Below, one piece after another: positions 8,824-17,079 of a stretch of 64,000 bases of DNA. The notes below the pieces were generated by a model. The model saw only the letters and a program-made list of their open reading frames with translations. It was not told where the DNA came from and made no database searches. This DNA is from DASTCZ01 sp035308165 (GTDB lineage Bacteria; Acidobacteriota; Terriglobia; Acidiferrales; UBA7541): assembly GCA_035308165.1 (NCBI GenBank), contig DATGHC010000067.1:165665-229664 (forward strand). Reading direction: 5' to 3'. Made by a program: the position numbers and the translations under genes. Positions within the stretch are counted from its first letter, which is position 1, and every line of letters begins with the position of its first letter.

Positions 8824-9405
8824 CTATGAGGCAGCCTGCCGCGCCTTACGAACCGCGTGTCGCCAACGAAGCACTCCGATTGCCACAACGATTATCAGAC
8901 AGATCTCGATGAAGACTTTTTCACCATCGAATGGATCGAGAGGCGAATTCTTCAGCTCTGAATCCGTGAAGATGCTGTGCCAGAACAGTGCCAGCGCTGC
9001 CGCATAGATCACGAAGTGAAATGCTTTCCACGTTTTCCTGCCCAGCCGCAAGCGCAGATAGGACGTCACCACCACAACCGCCAGCAAATAGAGCGCAATG
9101 GCGCCAAAGGTGTTGTCCATCGGCTGGCTGGGTGAATGGACCGGATAAAGGATGTCGCGGATCCGAAACCCAGCAGTGGGCGAAAACAGAAGGATTATGG
9201 GGTGCAGAATGGACGTTCCTAGGAGCAAATAGCCGGTCCAATTATGCAAGCGGAAGTAGTTGAAATGACGGTGTGGCCAATATCGCACTGGACTGTAGCG
9301 CAGCGCCATCATCAGCCCCAAAATCATGTTGGCCGTGACCAGCCCCACGGCCACCAGCCCCACATATGCCGAAAGATCAATCGCGGTCATGAAGACATTC
9401 AGCAC
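8824..9405 (-). CDS. Ferric-reductase-like transmembrane haem protein
   Basis: 193 residues, almost entirely membrane spans. Histidines are positioned as in ferric reductase/YedZ-MsrQ-type cytochrome b domains: His in 'RLHNWTGYLLLGTSILHP' and His in 'KAFHFVIYAAALALFWHSI'. These would bind two haems and carry electrons across the inner membrane. No flavin or NAD domain is present, so it needs a partner. The first start is GTG 9405; an internal ATG at 9390 is possible. It lies 139 bp downstream of the AMMECR1 gene on the same strand; no functional link is obvious. Confidence 0.75.
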   Translation of the reverse strand: MLNVFMTAIDLSAYVGLVAVGLVTANMILGLMMALRYSPVRYWPHRHFNYFRLHNWTGYLLLGTSILHPIILLFSPTAGFRIRDILYPVHSPSQPMDNTFGAIALYLLAVVVVTSYLRLRLGRKTWKAFHFVIYAAALALFWHSIFTDSELKNSPLDPFDGEKVFIEICLIIVVAIGVLRWRHAVRKARQAAS

Positions 9406-9544
9406 TCATCAGTTTTTTTACACCGGCAAACACCGTGTGGCTAAACGGGACGCTTCCCTTTCGCACCATTCAAAGCGTCGCTAGGATAACAAAGACGTGT
9501 GCGACCTGGCAGAGCGTTTCAAAAGGGTGTGTTTCGATGGGGTA

Positions 9545-10150
9545 CTAATAGGGCGAATGCTGAGAGGAGCTAACCGCGGTTGAGTCGGCTTCCGGAGCAA
9601 ATTCCGCTTCATTGAACGCTTCCGCAGTGAATCCGTAGAGCTGTGTGCCCATCAATCGCCAGGAGTTTGTGGGAAGGCCTGCCTTTCGGCAAGTCTCCTG
9701 AAGAAAGCGCTCCCGGGTCCAGTTGCGTTCCGCGGCCACTTGGGGAAGGAGCAGCGCTCGGAGAACATCTCGGACGACGAAAAGCCCGTGCCTCCCGATT
9801 TCAATTTGGCCAAGCGCAATTGGCTGCATGGAAGACAACACTGAAATCTCAATCGCTAGCTCAGCGACTTCCCCTGCTCGAACGGGCCGAAAGCGAGTAT
9901 CCTCTTGCGCAGCAGCGACTGCGCAATGTGCAACGGTGCGCGCGAGTGAATCCTGAGGAGCAGGCTGCCCCACGCATCCGCGCAATCGCCCTCGATGTTC
10001 CAGAGTGACGAATGCGCCGAGCGGCTCCGCGAGGCTTCCCTCCTCCGCTTCTGGCCGCCAACGGCGATCAAAGACAATCGTTTCGACCAGGGCGCGCCGG
10101 GCGATTTTCAGAAGCGCTCGTTGCTCGTCCTTGCTGAGCGTTGAATTCAT
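9545..10150 (-). CDS. AMMECR1-domain protein (AmmeMemoRadiSam system protein A type)
   Basis: 201 residues from ATG 10150; an upstream in-frame extension to 10252 would overlap pgsA and is not favoured. Key AMMECR1 features are 'GAFVTLEHRGRLRGCVG' near residue 50, 'RFRPVRAGEVAELAIEISVLS', 'IGRHGLFVV' and the C-terminal 'RFLQETCRKAGLPTNSW'. In many prokaryotes this domain is encoded with a Memo-like protein and a radical-SAM enzyme in an uncharacterised modification system. Neither partner is seen here. It starts 19 bp after pgsA and is surely co-transcribed with it. The function is unknown. Confidence 0.87.
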   Translation of the reverse strand: MNSTLSKDEQRALLKIARRALVETIVFDRRWRPEAEEGSLAEPLGAFVTLEHRGRLRGCVGQPAPQDSLARTVAHCAVAAAQEDTRFRPVRAGEVAELAIEISVLSSMQPIALGQIEIGRHGLFVVRDVLRALLLPQVAAERNWTRERFLQETCRKAGLPTNSWRLMGTQLYGFTAEAFNEAEFAPEADSTAVSSSQHSPY

Positions 10151-10169
10151 ACAAGACTTGAAGGACCGA

Positions 10170-10802
10170 TCAGAGAGTGGGAACGTCCTGCGTTTTTGCT
10201 TTTTCCCGGCGCTCGAGTATGCGCAGCCGCCGGCGCTGCTTGATGCTGCCATCCACTTGGCTCCAGAAGCGCATGAAATATTGGAAGGCGGAAATTACGG
10301 CGCTGAACACCACAAGATACAGCAACCATCTCCCCAACGGTCTCAGGAAAGCAAGATTCGCCCCAAGGATGATGACGCTCGCGGCGAGCACCTGCAGCAC
10401 CATTTTTGTTTTGCCCAGCGTCGAAGCCTGAATCGTGAATCCCTCAGCCGACGCGATGTTGCGCAGTCCCAACACCGTGAATTCTCTGCCAATGATGATC
10501 ACTACCATCCAGGCCGGAACCAATCCCATTTGCACCAGTGAAATGAACGCCGCGGAAATCAGCAGCTTGTCGGCAATCGGATCCAGCAATATTCCAAGTG
10601 TTGTCTCTTGCTCGCGCCGCCGGGCCACAAAGCCGTCCGCCCAGTCTGTTGCCGCCGCAGTTAACAGGATCAATACGCCCCAAATTACAAAAGGCATGGA
10701 AATGCCAAACAAAACCAGGTTTGGCTGGCGCGTGAGCAAAACCACAACCAACAGTGGTACAAAGAAAATGCGGAGAATCGTAAGCGTATTGGGCAGGTTC
10801 AT
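10170..10802 (-). CDS. pgsA: CDP-diacylglycerol--glycerol-3-phosphate 3-phosphatidyltransferase
   Basis: 210 residues with four or more membrane spans and the CDP-alcohol phosphatidyltransferase motif: Asp53, Asp56-Gly57, Ala60-Arg61, Gly70, Asp74 and Asp78 ('DWADGFVAR' ... 'GILLDPIADK'). It makes phosphatidylglycerol-phosphate, the first committed step to phosphatidylglycerol and cardiolipin, at the inner membrane. The N-terminal 'MNLPNTLTILRI' is typical of PgsA. A sigma-70-like promoter lies 55-83 bp upstream. The AMMECR1 gene follows in the same transcript. Confidence 0.93.
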   Translation of the reverse strand: MNLPNTLTILRIFFVPLLVVVLLTRQPNLVLFGISMPFVIWGVLILLTAAATDWADGFVARRREQETTLGILLDPIADKLLISAAFISLVQMGLVPAWMVVIIIGREFTVLGLRNIASAEGFTIQASTLGKTKMVLQVLAASVIILGANLAFLRPLGRWLLYLVVFSAVISAFQYFMRFWSQVDGSIKQRRRLRILERREKAKTQDVPTL

Positions 10803-10856
10803 GATTAACGGGGGCCGCCGAGCCCCTACTCGCCGTGGACGCCTGCTGAGAGCCTC

Positions 10857-10885
10857 ACTATAGTCTTACATTCCGTGGCAGTCAA
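10857..10885 (-). promoter_or_regulatory. Sigma-70-like promoter for pgsA
   Basis: On the minus strand, TTGACT (10885-10880) and TATAGT (10862-10857) are separated by exactly 17 bp. Transcription would start near 10850, giving a leader of about 48 nt before the pgsA ATG at 10802. Confidence 0.72.
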
Positions 10886-11313
10886 CGCCGCTATCTATCC
10901 GGCTGGCGCGCGAACTCGCCGGATAACTCAGACACCGGAAGTGCGGGCAAAGTAACCACTTCCGCACTCACATGCACCAAACCTGTGCAAATCCCGGAGT
11001 TGACAAAAAGTTAACCTGGTTCGGCAGCGAAAATCAAAGCCCTCAAAAATCATACGTAACTTGCTGTAAACATAGGCTTTAGAAAATCATCAAGTTGACT
11101 GCAAAAAAGCACCATTTGTGTGCTTATGGAATAACAAGAAAAACCTTATGCGCTTTCCACAGACATTTCCACAGATAACAAAGGGGATATGGGGTTATTA
11201 GAAGTAGCCAATTGATACCATTCTGCCCGTTTTCGAGGTCAAAACAGAAGCTTTTCACAGCATGATTTGGGGAACAGCCTAACCGGATCAAGGCCACTGC
11301 ACATCCGCTTTAC
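10886..11313 (-). other. Long intergenic region between hflX and pgsA, no gene seen
   Basis: No plausible coding sequence. The right part is AT-rich. It contains a perfect 10-bp direct repeat TTTCCACAGA at 11154-11163 and 11166-11175; each copy contains a 7/9 match to a DnaA box. Near the promoter, GGAAGTG...CACTTCC (10937-10963) and AGTGCGG...CCGCACT (10940-10968) form two mutually exclusive 7-bp hairpins. The role is unknown; it could be an extended regulatory region for pgsA. Confidence 0.5.
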
Positions 11314-12609
11314 TCATGAAACTACATATGTTTGAAGTCGGCGGGCAAGCGATTCCGGGACGTCAGCTTCAAGCAGCATCGTAGAATCCTCCACGGCGGA
11401 ATGGGTCACACGGCCTAGAGCATGCACCAGGGCAAGATTGCGTCCATCGGTCAGCGGGACATTCAACCGCAACCGCACCAGCGCGTCGATCGGCATCGCC
11501 TCATCAATTCGTCCCAATAATTCCTCCAGCCCGGTGGATTTGAGCGCTGAAACCAAAACTTTGTCTGCTCTGGAAGCAGCAAGTTCTTCGAGTTGTTCTT
11601 TCGGCAGGCGATCTATCTTGTTGTACACAACCAGGCGCGGGCGGCCATTGACCCCAATATCACCCAGCACTTTTTCCACTTCGGCGTCTTGCTCGGCATG
11701 CTGCGGATTGGAAACGTCGGTCACGTGCAAGAGCAGCGAGGCTTCCTGGACCTCTTCGAGCGTTGCGCGAAAGGCAGCAATCAACGCGGGAGGTAGTGCG
11801 CGAATGAATCCTACGGTATCGGATACCAACACTCGCCGCCCCGAGGGGAGGCGAACAGCGCGAATTGTCGGATCGAGTGTTGCGAACATTTTCGGGGAAA
11901 CCAGGACCCCCGCCTGGCTCAAGGCATTAAACAAAGTGGACTTTCCCGCATTCGTATATCCCACCAGCGCCACAGTGCCCAGCGGCACCGCCTGGCGCTT
12001 TTCGCGGCGTAAGGAGCGCTGTTTCCGCACCATCTCAATACTTTTTTGAATGCGGCTAACTCGATCTCGAATTCTTCGCCGGTCTGTTTCCAGTTTTTGT
12101 TCGCCAGGGCCCCGCGTGCCGATCCCGCCGCCAAGACGCGATAGCTCGGTTCTTTGGCCTGCCAGCCGCGGGAGAAGGTAATTCAGCTGGGCCAGCTCCA
12201 CTTGCAACTGCCCTTCACGGCTGCGCGCGTGGCGCGCAAAAATATCCAGGATGAGCTGGGTGCGGTCAATTACGCGGCGGTCCGCAAGCGTGCGCTCAAT
12301 GTTTCTCTGCTGCGTGGGCGTCAGGTTCGCGTCGAAAATCACCAGGGGCGCATTGTGCATTCGCGCCTCGATTTCGATTTCTTCGAGCTTGCCTCGGCCC
12401 ACAAGAGTGGCAGGATCGGGCGCATCCCGCATCTGCAGGACCGAGCCGGCCACATCCGCGCCCGCGCTTCGAGCCAGTTCGCCCAACTCTGCGAGCGACT
12501 CGCGCTCCACCTGTCCAGGCTCCATTCCCGGGACTCGCGCGGGGCGCTTGCGGCCCAATCCCACAAGCAACACGCGTTCGCGGTTTTCTGTTTTCTGAGG
12601 AGTTCTCAT
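11314..12609 (-). CDS. hflX: Ribosome-associated GTPase HflX
   Basis: 431 residues. An N-terminal HflX domain ('LVGRGKLEEI', 'ANLTPTQQRNIE', 'DRTQLILDIFA') is followed by the helical 'GGIGTRGPGE' linker. The GTPase domain has G1 GYTNAGKST at 217-225, G3 DTVG at 264-267 and G4 NKID near 335. HflX splits stalled or heat-damaged 70S ribosomes. It follows miaA by 28 bp on the same strand. The enterobacterial arrangement miaA-hfq-hflX is recalled, but no hfq fits in the gap. Confidence 0.94.
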   Translation of the reverse strand: MRTPQKTENRERVLLVGLGRKRPARVPGMEPGQVERESLAELGELARSAGADVAGSVLQMRDAPDPATLVGRGKLEEIEIEARMHNAPLVIFDANLTPTQQRNIERTLADRRVIDRTQLILDIFARHARSREGQLQVELAQLNYLLPRLAGQRTELSRLGGGIGTRGPGEQKLETDRRRIRDRVSRIQKSIEMVRKQRSLRREKRQAVPLGTVALVGYTNAGKSTLFNALSQAGVLVSPKMFATLDPTIRAVRLPSGRRVLVSDTVGFIRALPPALIAAFRATLEEVQEASLLLHVTDVSNPQHAEQDAEVEKVLGDIGVNGRPRLVVYNKIDRLPKEQLEELAASRADKVLVSALKSTGLEELLGRIDEAMPIDALVRLRLNVPLTDGRNLALVHALGRVTHSAVEDSTMLLEADVPESLARRLQTYVVS

Positions 12610-12637
12610 GCCGCTTTCATGATACTACGCTGAAGCG

Positions 12638-13681
12638 CTATCGCCCGGCCCCGGCATGGTTTGCGGATTCGTAGCCTTCTCCCAGCTCTTCGCGCAGATG
12701 CTGCAGGGCTCGTCGCATGATTCCACGGTCGTCGCCAAACCCCTCCAGCCAATGCACGCCCTGCTCTTTTCGGAACCAGGTGATCTGCCGCTTGGCGTAG
12801 CGCCGCGTTGCCTGTTGGATGGCCGTCACGCAATGAGGCAAATCGCTTTTCGCCTCGAGATGGGAGCGCAAATCGCCGTAGCCAATAAATGAAAATGGCT
12901 TGGTGGTGGCGGGAATCCCACGTCGGATCAGTGTGCGCACTTCGGCGAGCCAACCGCGATCCATCATTTCAATTGTGCGACGTTCGATGCGCTCATACAG
13001 GGCCGTCCTCGGCGGCATCAGGCCAATTTTCACGGGACGAAAGCCCTCCAGACGGGCCCGCACGCCCTTATGCACTTCCGTAATGGGCTTGCCCGTAAGC
13101 ACGCAGATTTCGATGGCGCGAATTAATTTGGGCATGTCGCCCGCAGCGATTCTTGCCGCGGCCGTGGGATCCATGCGCGCCAGCACGCGGTGCAAATACC
13201 CAGGCTTGTTGCGCTCGGCACGCGCTCGCAGCTGCGCGCGCAATACCTCGGAGCGCACGGGTAATTCCGCCAATCCCTCAAGCAGTGCCCGCAAATAGAG
13301 CCCCGTCCCGGCCGTCAGCACCGGAAGAAGTTTTCGCTGTCGCAGGTCATTCAGGACCCCGATCGCCCGCTCCCGATACTCCCCCGCCGTAAACACTTCA
13401 CTCGGCTCGAGGATGTCGATCAGGTGGTGAGGAACGCGCCGCCGCTCTTCAGCTGTGGGTTTGGAGGTACCAATATCAAATCCCCGATAGACTTGCGTCG
13501 AATCGCAGACAACGATTTCTCCATTCAATTGCTCGGCCAGCCAAACGCCAAGCGTAGATTTGCCGGAAGCCGTTGGTCCGACAATCGCGACGAGTGGCAC
13601 CGCCGGGGGTCCACCAGACGGATGCAACAGTGAAACTTCGGGTGCTGTGTTCACTGATTCAGTCATCATAAAATTTTCCAT
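12638..13681 (-). CDS. miaA: tRNA dimethylallyltransferase
   Basis: 347 residues. The P-loop GPTASGKST is at 35-43, followed by 'DSTQVYRGFDIGTSKPT', 'HHLIDILEP', 'FTAGEYRERA' and 'LTAGTGLYLRALLEG', all MiaA signatures. It transfers dimethylallyl to the N6 of A37 in tRNAs that read UNN codons. The N-terminus is about 25 residues longer than usual before the P-loop. Alternative starts are Met5 and Met6 (13669, 13666). The stop of an upstream 30-codon ORF overlaps Met6, which may indicate coupled initiation there. hflX follows. Confidence 0.93.
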   Translation of the reverse strand: MENFMMTESVNTAPEVSLLHPSGGPPAVPLVAIVGPTASGKSTLGVWLAEQLNGEIVVCDSTQVYRGFDIGTSKPTAEERRRVPHHLIDILEPSEVFTAGEYRERAIGVLNDLRQRKLLPVLTAGTGLYLRALLEGLAELPVRSEVLRAQLRARAERNKPGYLHRVLARMDPTAAARIAAGDMPKLIRAIEICVLTGKPITEVHKGVRARLEGFRPVKIGLMPPRTALYERIERRTIEMMDRGWLAEVRTLIRRGIPATTKPFSFIGYGDLRSHLEAKSDLPHCVTAIQQATRRYAKRQITWFRKEQGVHWLEGFGDDRGIMRRALQHLREELGEGYESANHAGAGR

Positions 13682-13758
13682 AAACGCAGAAGCAAAAAGA
13701 CGATCGCGGTGAACCCCAACAGAATCAGACCCAAGATTTGATTACGTGTCGGTTTCAC
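13666..13758 (-). CDS. 30-residue single-span membrane micro-protein (candidate)
   Basis: A 31-codon frame from GTG 13758 to TGA 13666. Its GTG overlaps the TGA stop of the TonB-family gene (GTGA). Its own TGA overlaps an in-frame ATG of miaA (ATGATG at the Met5/Met6 codons). The peptide is basic at the N-terminus (MKPTRNQ), has a leucine-rich hydrophobic core (about residues 8-25, 'ILGLILLGFTAIVFLLL') and ends RLWKIL. That is a classic single-pass small membrane protein. The double stop/start overlap on both sides is hard to explain by chance, but no homologue is known to me. It could alternatively be a translational coupling device. Confidence 0.5.
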   Translation of the reverse strand: MKPTRNQILGLILLGFTAIVFLLLRLWKIL

Positions 13759-15131
13759 AGTGGAGTGTTAATGGGCAAATTATAAAAGTAAATAAAACGC
13801 AGCTCAATGTATGGGCCGGAAAAAGCGGGAGGGAGAGGCTCGAAGGGGCTCGACGCGCGTATGGACGACATAGCAGCGCGATCCAGCGGCAGCTTGCCGG
13901 AGGAGCGCTCTAATTCTGGATCTTCAGCGATAACCGTACCATCCCTGTAAATCTTAAATTTCAAGCTCACGATTCCCTGATCGCCCATGATCGCGGACTC
14001 CGGCATGATTGCAAACCAGTTCCGCTTGACACTCACATATACTCGATCTAAATAGCTCCGAAAGTCCACCCCTTGGGTGTCGGTGAGCATTTGCAGCCCA
14101 GCCCCTGCTTCACCTTGGCCACCGCCTCCGCCGCCCGGAAACCCTCCGCCACCGGGACGTGCTCCGGGTATTCGCCCCTGCGAAGCTATGCTGGGTCCTG
14201 CGCCACCCGAACGCTGGACATCCGAGAGCGATTGCTCAATGGACCGTCCCGCGGAAAATTTTGGCAGCTTGAGACCGTTCGGATTCAGGTTGGGAGTCTG
14301 AACGGGTTCAAGCGTTGGCGTTGGCTTGACGGGATCAGGCTTGGGCGGCGTAGCTACAATCGGATTGGGTGACGTCGCAATACTCTCTTTGGGCGGCTGG
14401 TCGCGCACCACTGCGGGGGGAGCTATGGGATCGGGCGATGGAGATGGTGCTGGCGGAGCCAGTTGCCGGATTACTTTCGGATCTATGTGAATCGCCGGGC
14501 TCTTCGGCTCTATCTTGGGCCGGGGAGCAAGAGCGCTTTTCAAGTCAGGCGGCATGTAGAGATCGCCGAGAGAGTGCGCCGCGGAAATAATTTCCGCTTG
14601 CGTAGGCTGGCGCGGAGAAAACAACGTCGGAATCAGGAACAGTATCAGTATGGCCACGGCGTGAAGAACAGCCGAGGCCCCGCGAAGCACCCACCGCTCT
14701 TCGTCTCGAAGACCGCGCGGCGTGCTCGTAAGTAAATTCACTTCGCCGGTCGTCATGACGTCCGGCTCGAGAACGTCGGGCATTTCAGCCGGACGAAGCA
14801 TCGGGTGCGGGCGCTCCTCGATTTCAGGGAGGCGGGCATCCTTGGGCACGGCCACGTGTGCGCCCAGCACAGTTAAAGGCACATGCGTTGGGATAGTGTG
14901 CGCGGTGTCCAGCGCATGCACGGGCATATCGCGCGGGATAATCAATCGCGCGGAAAGCACATCCAGCGGCATATACGCGGGAATGTTGGATCGAGCATCC
15001 AACGGGGTCGCTGGATAATCGGCGGCAACGACAGTGCGAGTGTCGAGCTCGGTCTTGCGCCTGCGGCCTGGTGCTGCCTCGTCATTCGCGGGCAACCGCG
15101 CGCCATTTGGAATCAGGATTCTATTGATCAT
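13755..15131 (-). CDS. TonB-family energy transducer-like protein
   Basis: 458 residues. There is a long cytoplasmic N-terminus of about 165 residues, then one membrane span ('AVLHAVAILILFLIPTLF'). A proline-rich periplasmic linker (PPAPSPSPDPIAPPA...KPDPVKPTPTL) and a Gly-rich patch follow. The C-terminal TonB-like domain has 'VDFRSYLDRVYVSVKRNW' and 'GIVSLKFKIYRDGTV'. The N-terminus contains degenerate repeats of a roughly 25-residue unit built around 'IP..MPL.VL.A...IPRD', not found in classical TonB. It would link inner-membrane energy to an outer-membrane partner. It lies 50 bp after the Gfo/Idh gene in the lipid A cluster; no exbBD is adjacent. Confidence 0.8.
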   Translation of the reverse strand: MINRILIPNGARLPANDEAAPGRRRKTELDTRTVVAADYPATPLDARSNIPAYMPLDVLSARLIIPRDMPVHALDTAHTIPTHVPLTVLGAHVAVPKDARLPEIEERPHPMLRPAEMPDVLEPDVMTTGEVNLLTSTPRGLRDEERWVLRGASAVLHAVAILILFLIPTLFSPRQPTQAEIISAAHSLGDLYMPPDLKSALAPRPKIEPKSPAIHIDPKVIRQLAPPAPSPSPDPIAPPAVVRDQPPKESIATSPNPIVATPPKPDPVKPTPTLEPVQTPNLNPNGLKLPKFSAGRSIEQSLSDVQRSGGAGPSIASQGRIPGARPGGGGFPGGGGGGQGEAGAGLQMLTDTQGVDFRSYLDRVYVSVKRNWFAIMPESAIMGDQGIVSLKFKIYRDGTVIAEDPELERSSGKLPLDRAAMSSIRASSPFEPLPPAFSGPYIELRFIYFYNLPINTPL

Positions 15132-15181
15132 GCTCTCGCAACTGATCGCCCTTCAACGGACACATCTTCGCCCCACCCTCT

Positions 15182-16165
15182 TCATCGTCCCGGCGATGGA
15201 GACACAAACTCACTTAGTTGGACGCGCTTGCCATGTTCGAGGATGCTCGCCGCGACCCTCGCGGCCAATTCCAGCGCTCGCCGGCCCGCGGTGCCATCTA
15301 CACGCGGATTTTGCCGCGTCCGCACAGCATTCAAAAACGATTCCAATTCGGCTTTCAGCGGCTCTTGCGGCTCGGTAGTGAGTTTCTCAAACTCAAAGTC
15401 CGGCTGCGGACCGGGTTGCTTCACGCGCACGCGCAACGCGTCTTGCCGGGTGTAATCCAGCGAAACGTATTCGTGCTCCTGGAAGAAACGCATCTTCCGC
15501 ACGCGCTCGGTTGAGACTCGGCTCGCGGTCACGTTCGCGACGGCTCCAGACTCAAACTCCAGCCGCGCGTGCGCGATATCCACCTTGCCCGAAACCACTG
15601 GAATGCCCACGGCCTTCACGTCAATCACTTTTTCGCCCACCAGCGCCAGCAAAATATCCAGGTCATGAATCATCACGTCGAAAATCACGTCCACATCCAG
15701 GCTTCTTGGGGTAAAGACTCCGAGCCGGTGGACTTCAAAAAACAACGGCCGGTTCATGATGGCCTCAGCTGCGACCACGGCCGGATTGAATCGCTCGAGG
15801 TGCCCAATCTGCAGCACCCGTTTTGATTGATGCGCTGCGGAAATTAACTCGTCCGCTTCGCTGAGCGATGCCGCCATCGGCTTTTCTACCAAAACGTCCA
15901 GGCCCTGCCCCAGCAGCGTGCACCCTATGCTCTTGTGCAGCGCCGTTGGGACAGCGACGCTTACGGCATCCACGCGCCCAGGCAGAGCTTCAATTCCGGG
16001 CAGCGCTACAGTCCCAAATTCAGCCGCAACGCTTGAGGCGCGTGCGGGATCGGTATCCACGACGCCGACAACTTCAGCCTGAGGAAGCTGACTGTAAACG
16101 CGCGCGTGGTTCCGCCCAAATTCGCCAACGCCCACAACTGCCACTCGAATGCGCGGCGCGGTCAC
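15182..16165 (-). CDS. Gfo/Idh/MocA-family oxidoreductase, candidate UDP-GlcNAc 3-dehydrogenase (GnnA-like)
   Basis: 327 residues. The N-terminal Rossmann fold has 'VAVVGVGEFGRNHARVY', followed by 'VSVAVPTALH', the family's 'LVEKPMA' (catalytic Lys) and 'IGHLERFNPAV'. The C-terminal domain has 'DVIFDVMIHDLDILL'. The GTG start overlaps the lpxI stop (GTGA), so it is translationally coupled to lpxI and lpxA. GnnA, a member of this family, oxidises UDP-GlcNAc at C3 before amination by GnnB, giving the 3-amino sugar used by some LpxA enzymes. The context makes that role attractive. No GnnB aminotransferase is seen in the window, so the specific function is inference. Confidence 0.85.
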   Translation of the reverse strand: MTAPRIRVAVVGVGEFGRNHARVYSQLPQAEVVGVVDTDPARASSVAAEFGTVALPGIEALPGRVDAVSVAVPTALHKSIGCTLLGQGLDVLVEKPMAASLSEADELISAAHQSKRVLQIGHLERFNPAVVAAEAIMNRPLFFEVHRLGVFTPRSLDVDVIFDVMIHDLDILLALVGEKVIDVKAVGIPVVSGKVDIAHARLEFESGAVANVTASRVSTERVRKMRFFQEHEYVSLDYTRQDALRVRVKQPGPQPDFEFEKLTTEPQEPLKAELESFLNAVRTRQNPRVDGTAGRRALELAARVAASILEHGKRVQLSEFVSPSPGR

Positions 16166-17070
16166 CTTTTCACTCCAGAAGATGCCGCTCCACCACCAGC
16201 AGTTTGCGCTGTCTGCGTCGCTGCGGGCTCAAACGCTTGAATGGCAATCCCGGCCCCATCCGCCGTCGCGACGAGCTGCGCCCGGTCAAACAACAACGTC
16301 TTGTACGCGTCCACCGCCAGGGCCGTGGCGTGGAACCTCTTCATGAATTCGATGGTCGGCAGGCCCACCACGGGTACATCGAAGCGCATGTCCTGATTGG
16401 GCTTGCTCACCTTGATGACCGTCAGATCTTCGCCTCCCGTGATGCGGGCCGCGCGCTCGATGATTTCGTCGGTCCCCTCCATGGCTTCGATAGCCACGCA
16501 TGCGCGATCGCGCACCACAACCGTTTGACCCAAATCCATTGAGGCGATATGCCGCGCCACGCCCAATCCGTATTCCATGTCGGCGGCTTCGCGCTCGTCC
16601 GGCTTGCGGCGCGTCAACACTCCTGGTTGCGGAACGAGCGGCTTCAGGAACGCGGTCGAATCGACTAGCTCAATTCCCTCGGATTCGAGAACGCGCGCCA
16701 CGGCGCCAATCAAGGAATCCGTGTTCTTGCGCGGCAGAGTGAGCAGCAACTTCGAAAATCGCCAGTCAGGGCGGATGCTGAAAATCTTGTTGTGCTTCAC
16801 CTGTCCGGCCATCACCGCGCGCGTGATGCCTTCTTGATGCAGAAGATCGATCGTGCGCCCGAGCTCGCCCAACCCCACCCAGTGAAGCCGTCTGGCAGAC
16901 TTCTCCAGCTCCGGTGAAGCTTCCTCCCGCAGGGCAATCACAGCCATTTCAATGCCCTGGCTTCGCGCGCCCTCCAACACCAGAAATGGAAAGCGCCCGT
17001 TGCCGGCGATGAGTCCCCATTTCGCGGAGGGAGTTTCAACTGGCGAGTTGGAAGGGGTTGGTGTGCCCAT
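16162..17070 (-). CDS. lpxI: UDP-2,3-diacylglucosamine pyrophosphatase LpxI
   Basis: 302 residues, matching the LpxI (DUF1009) family. The N-terminus is 'WGLIAGNGRFPFLVLEGARSQG', followed by 'HWVGLGELGRTIDLLHQEGITRAVMAGQVKH', 'IASMDLGQTVVVRDRACVAIEAMEGTDEII' and a C-terminal 'MRFDVPVVGLPTIEFM'. It hydrolyses UDP-diacylglucosamine to lipid X in the lipid A pathway and replaces LpxH in many bacteria. It lies 9 bp after lpxA and overlaps the Gfo/Idh start by 4 bp. An extra 20-residue Ala/Gly/Thr tail is present at the C-terminus. Confidence 0.92.
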   Translation of the reverse strand: MGTPTPSNSPVETPSAKWGLIAGNGRFPFLVLEGARSQGIEMAVIALREEASPELEKSARRLHWVGLGELGRTIDLLHQEGITRAVMAGQVKHNKIFSIRPDWRFSKLLLTLPRKNTDSLIGAVARVLESEGIELVDSTAFLKPLVPQPGVLTRRKPDEREAADMEYGLGVARHIASMDLGQTVVVRDRACVAIEAMEGTDEIIERAARITGGEDLTVIKVSKPNQDMRFDVPVVGLPTIEFMKRFHATALAVDAYKTLLFDRAQLVATADGAGIAIQAFEPAATQTAQTAGGGAASSGVKR

Positions 17071-17079
17071 GGCGGCCCC

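Noticed and set aside
10938..11313. Possible replication origin
   Set aside because: The DnaA-like boxes are only 7/9 matches and just two in number; there is no dnaA, dnaN or gidA nearby.
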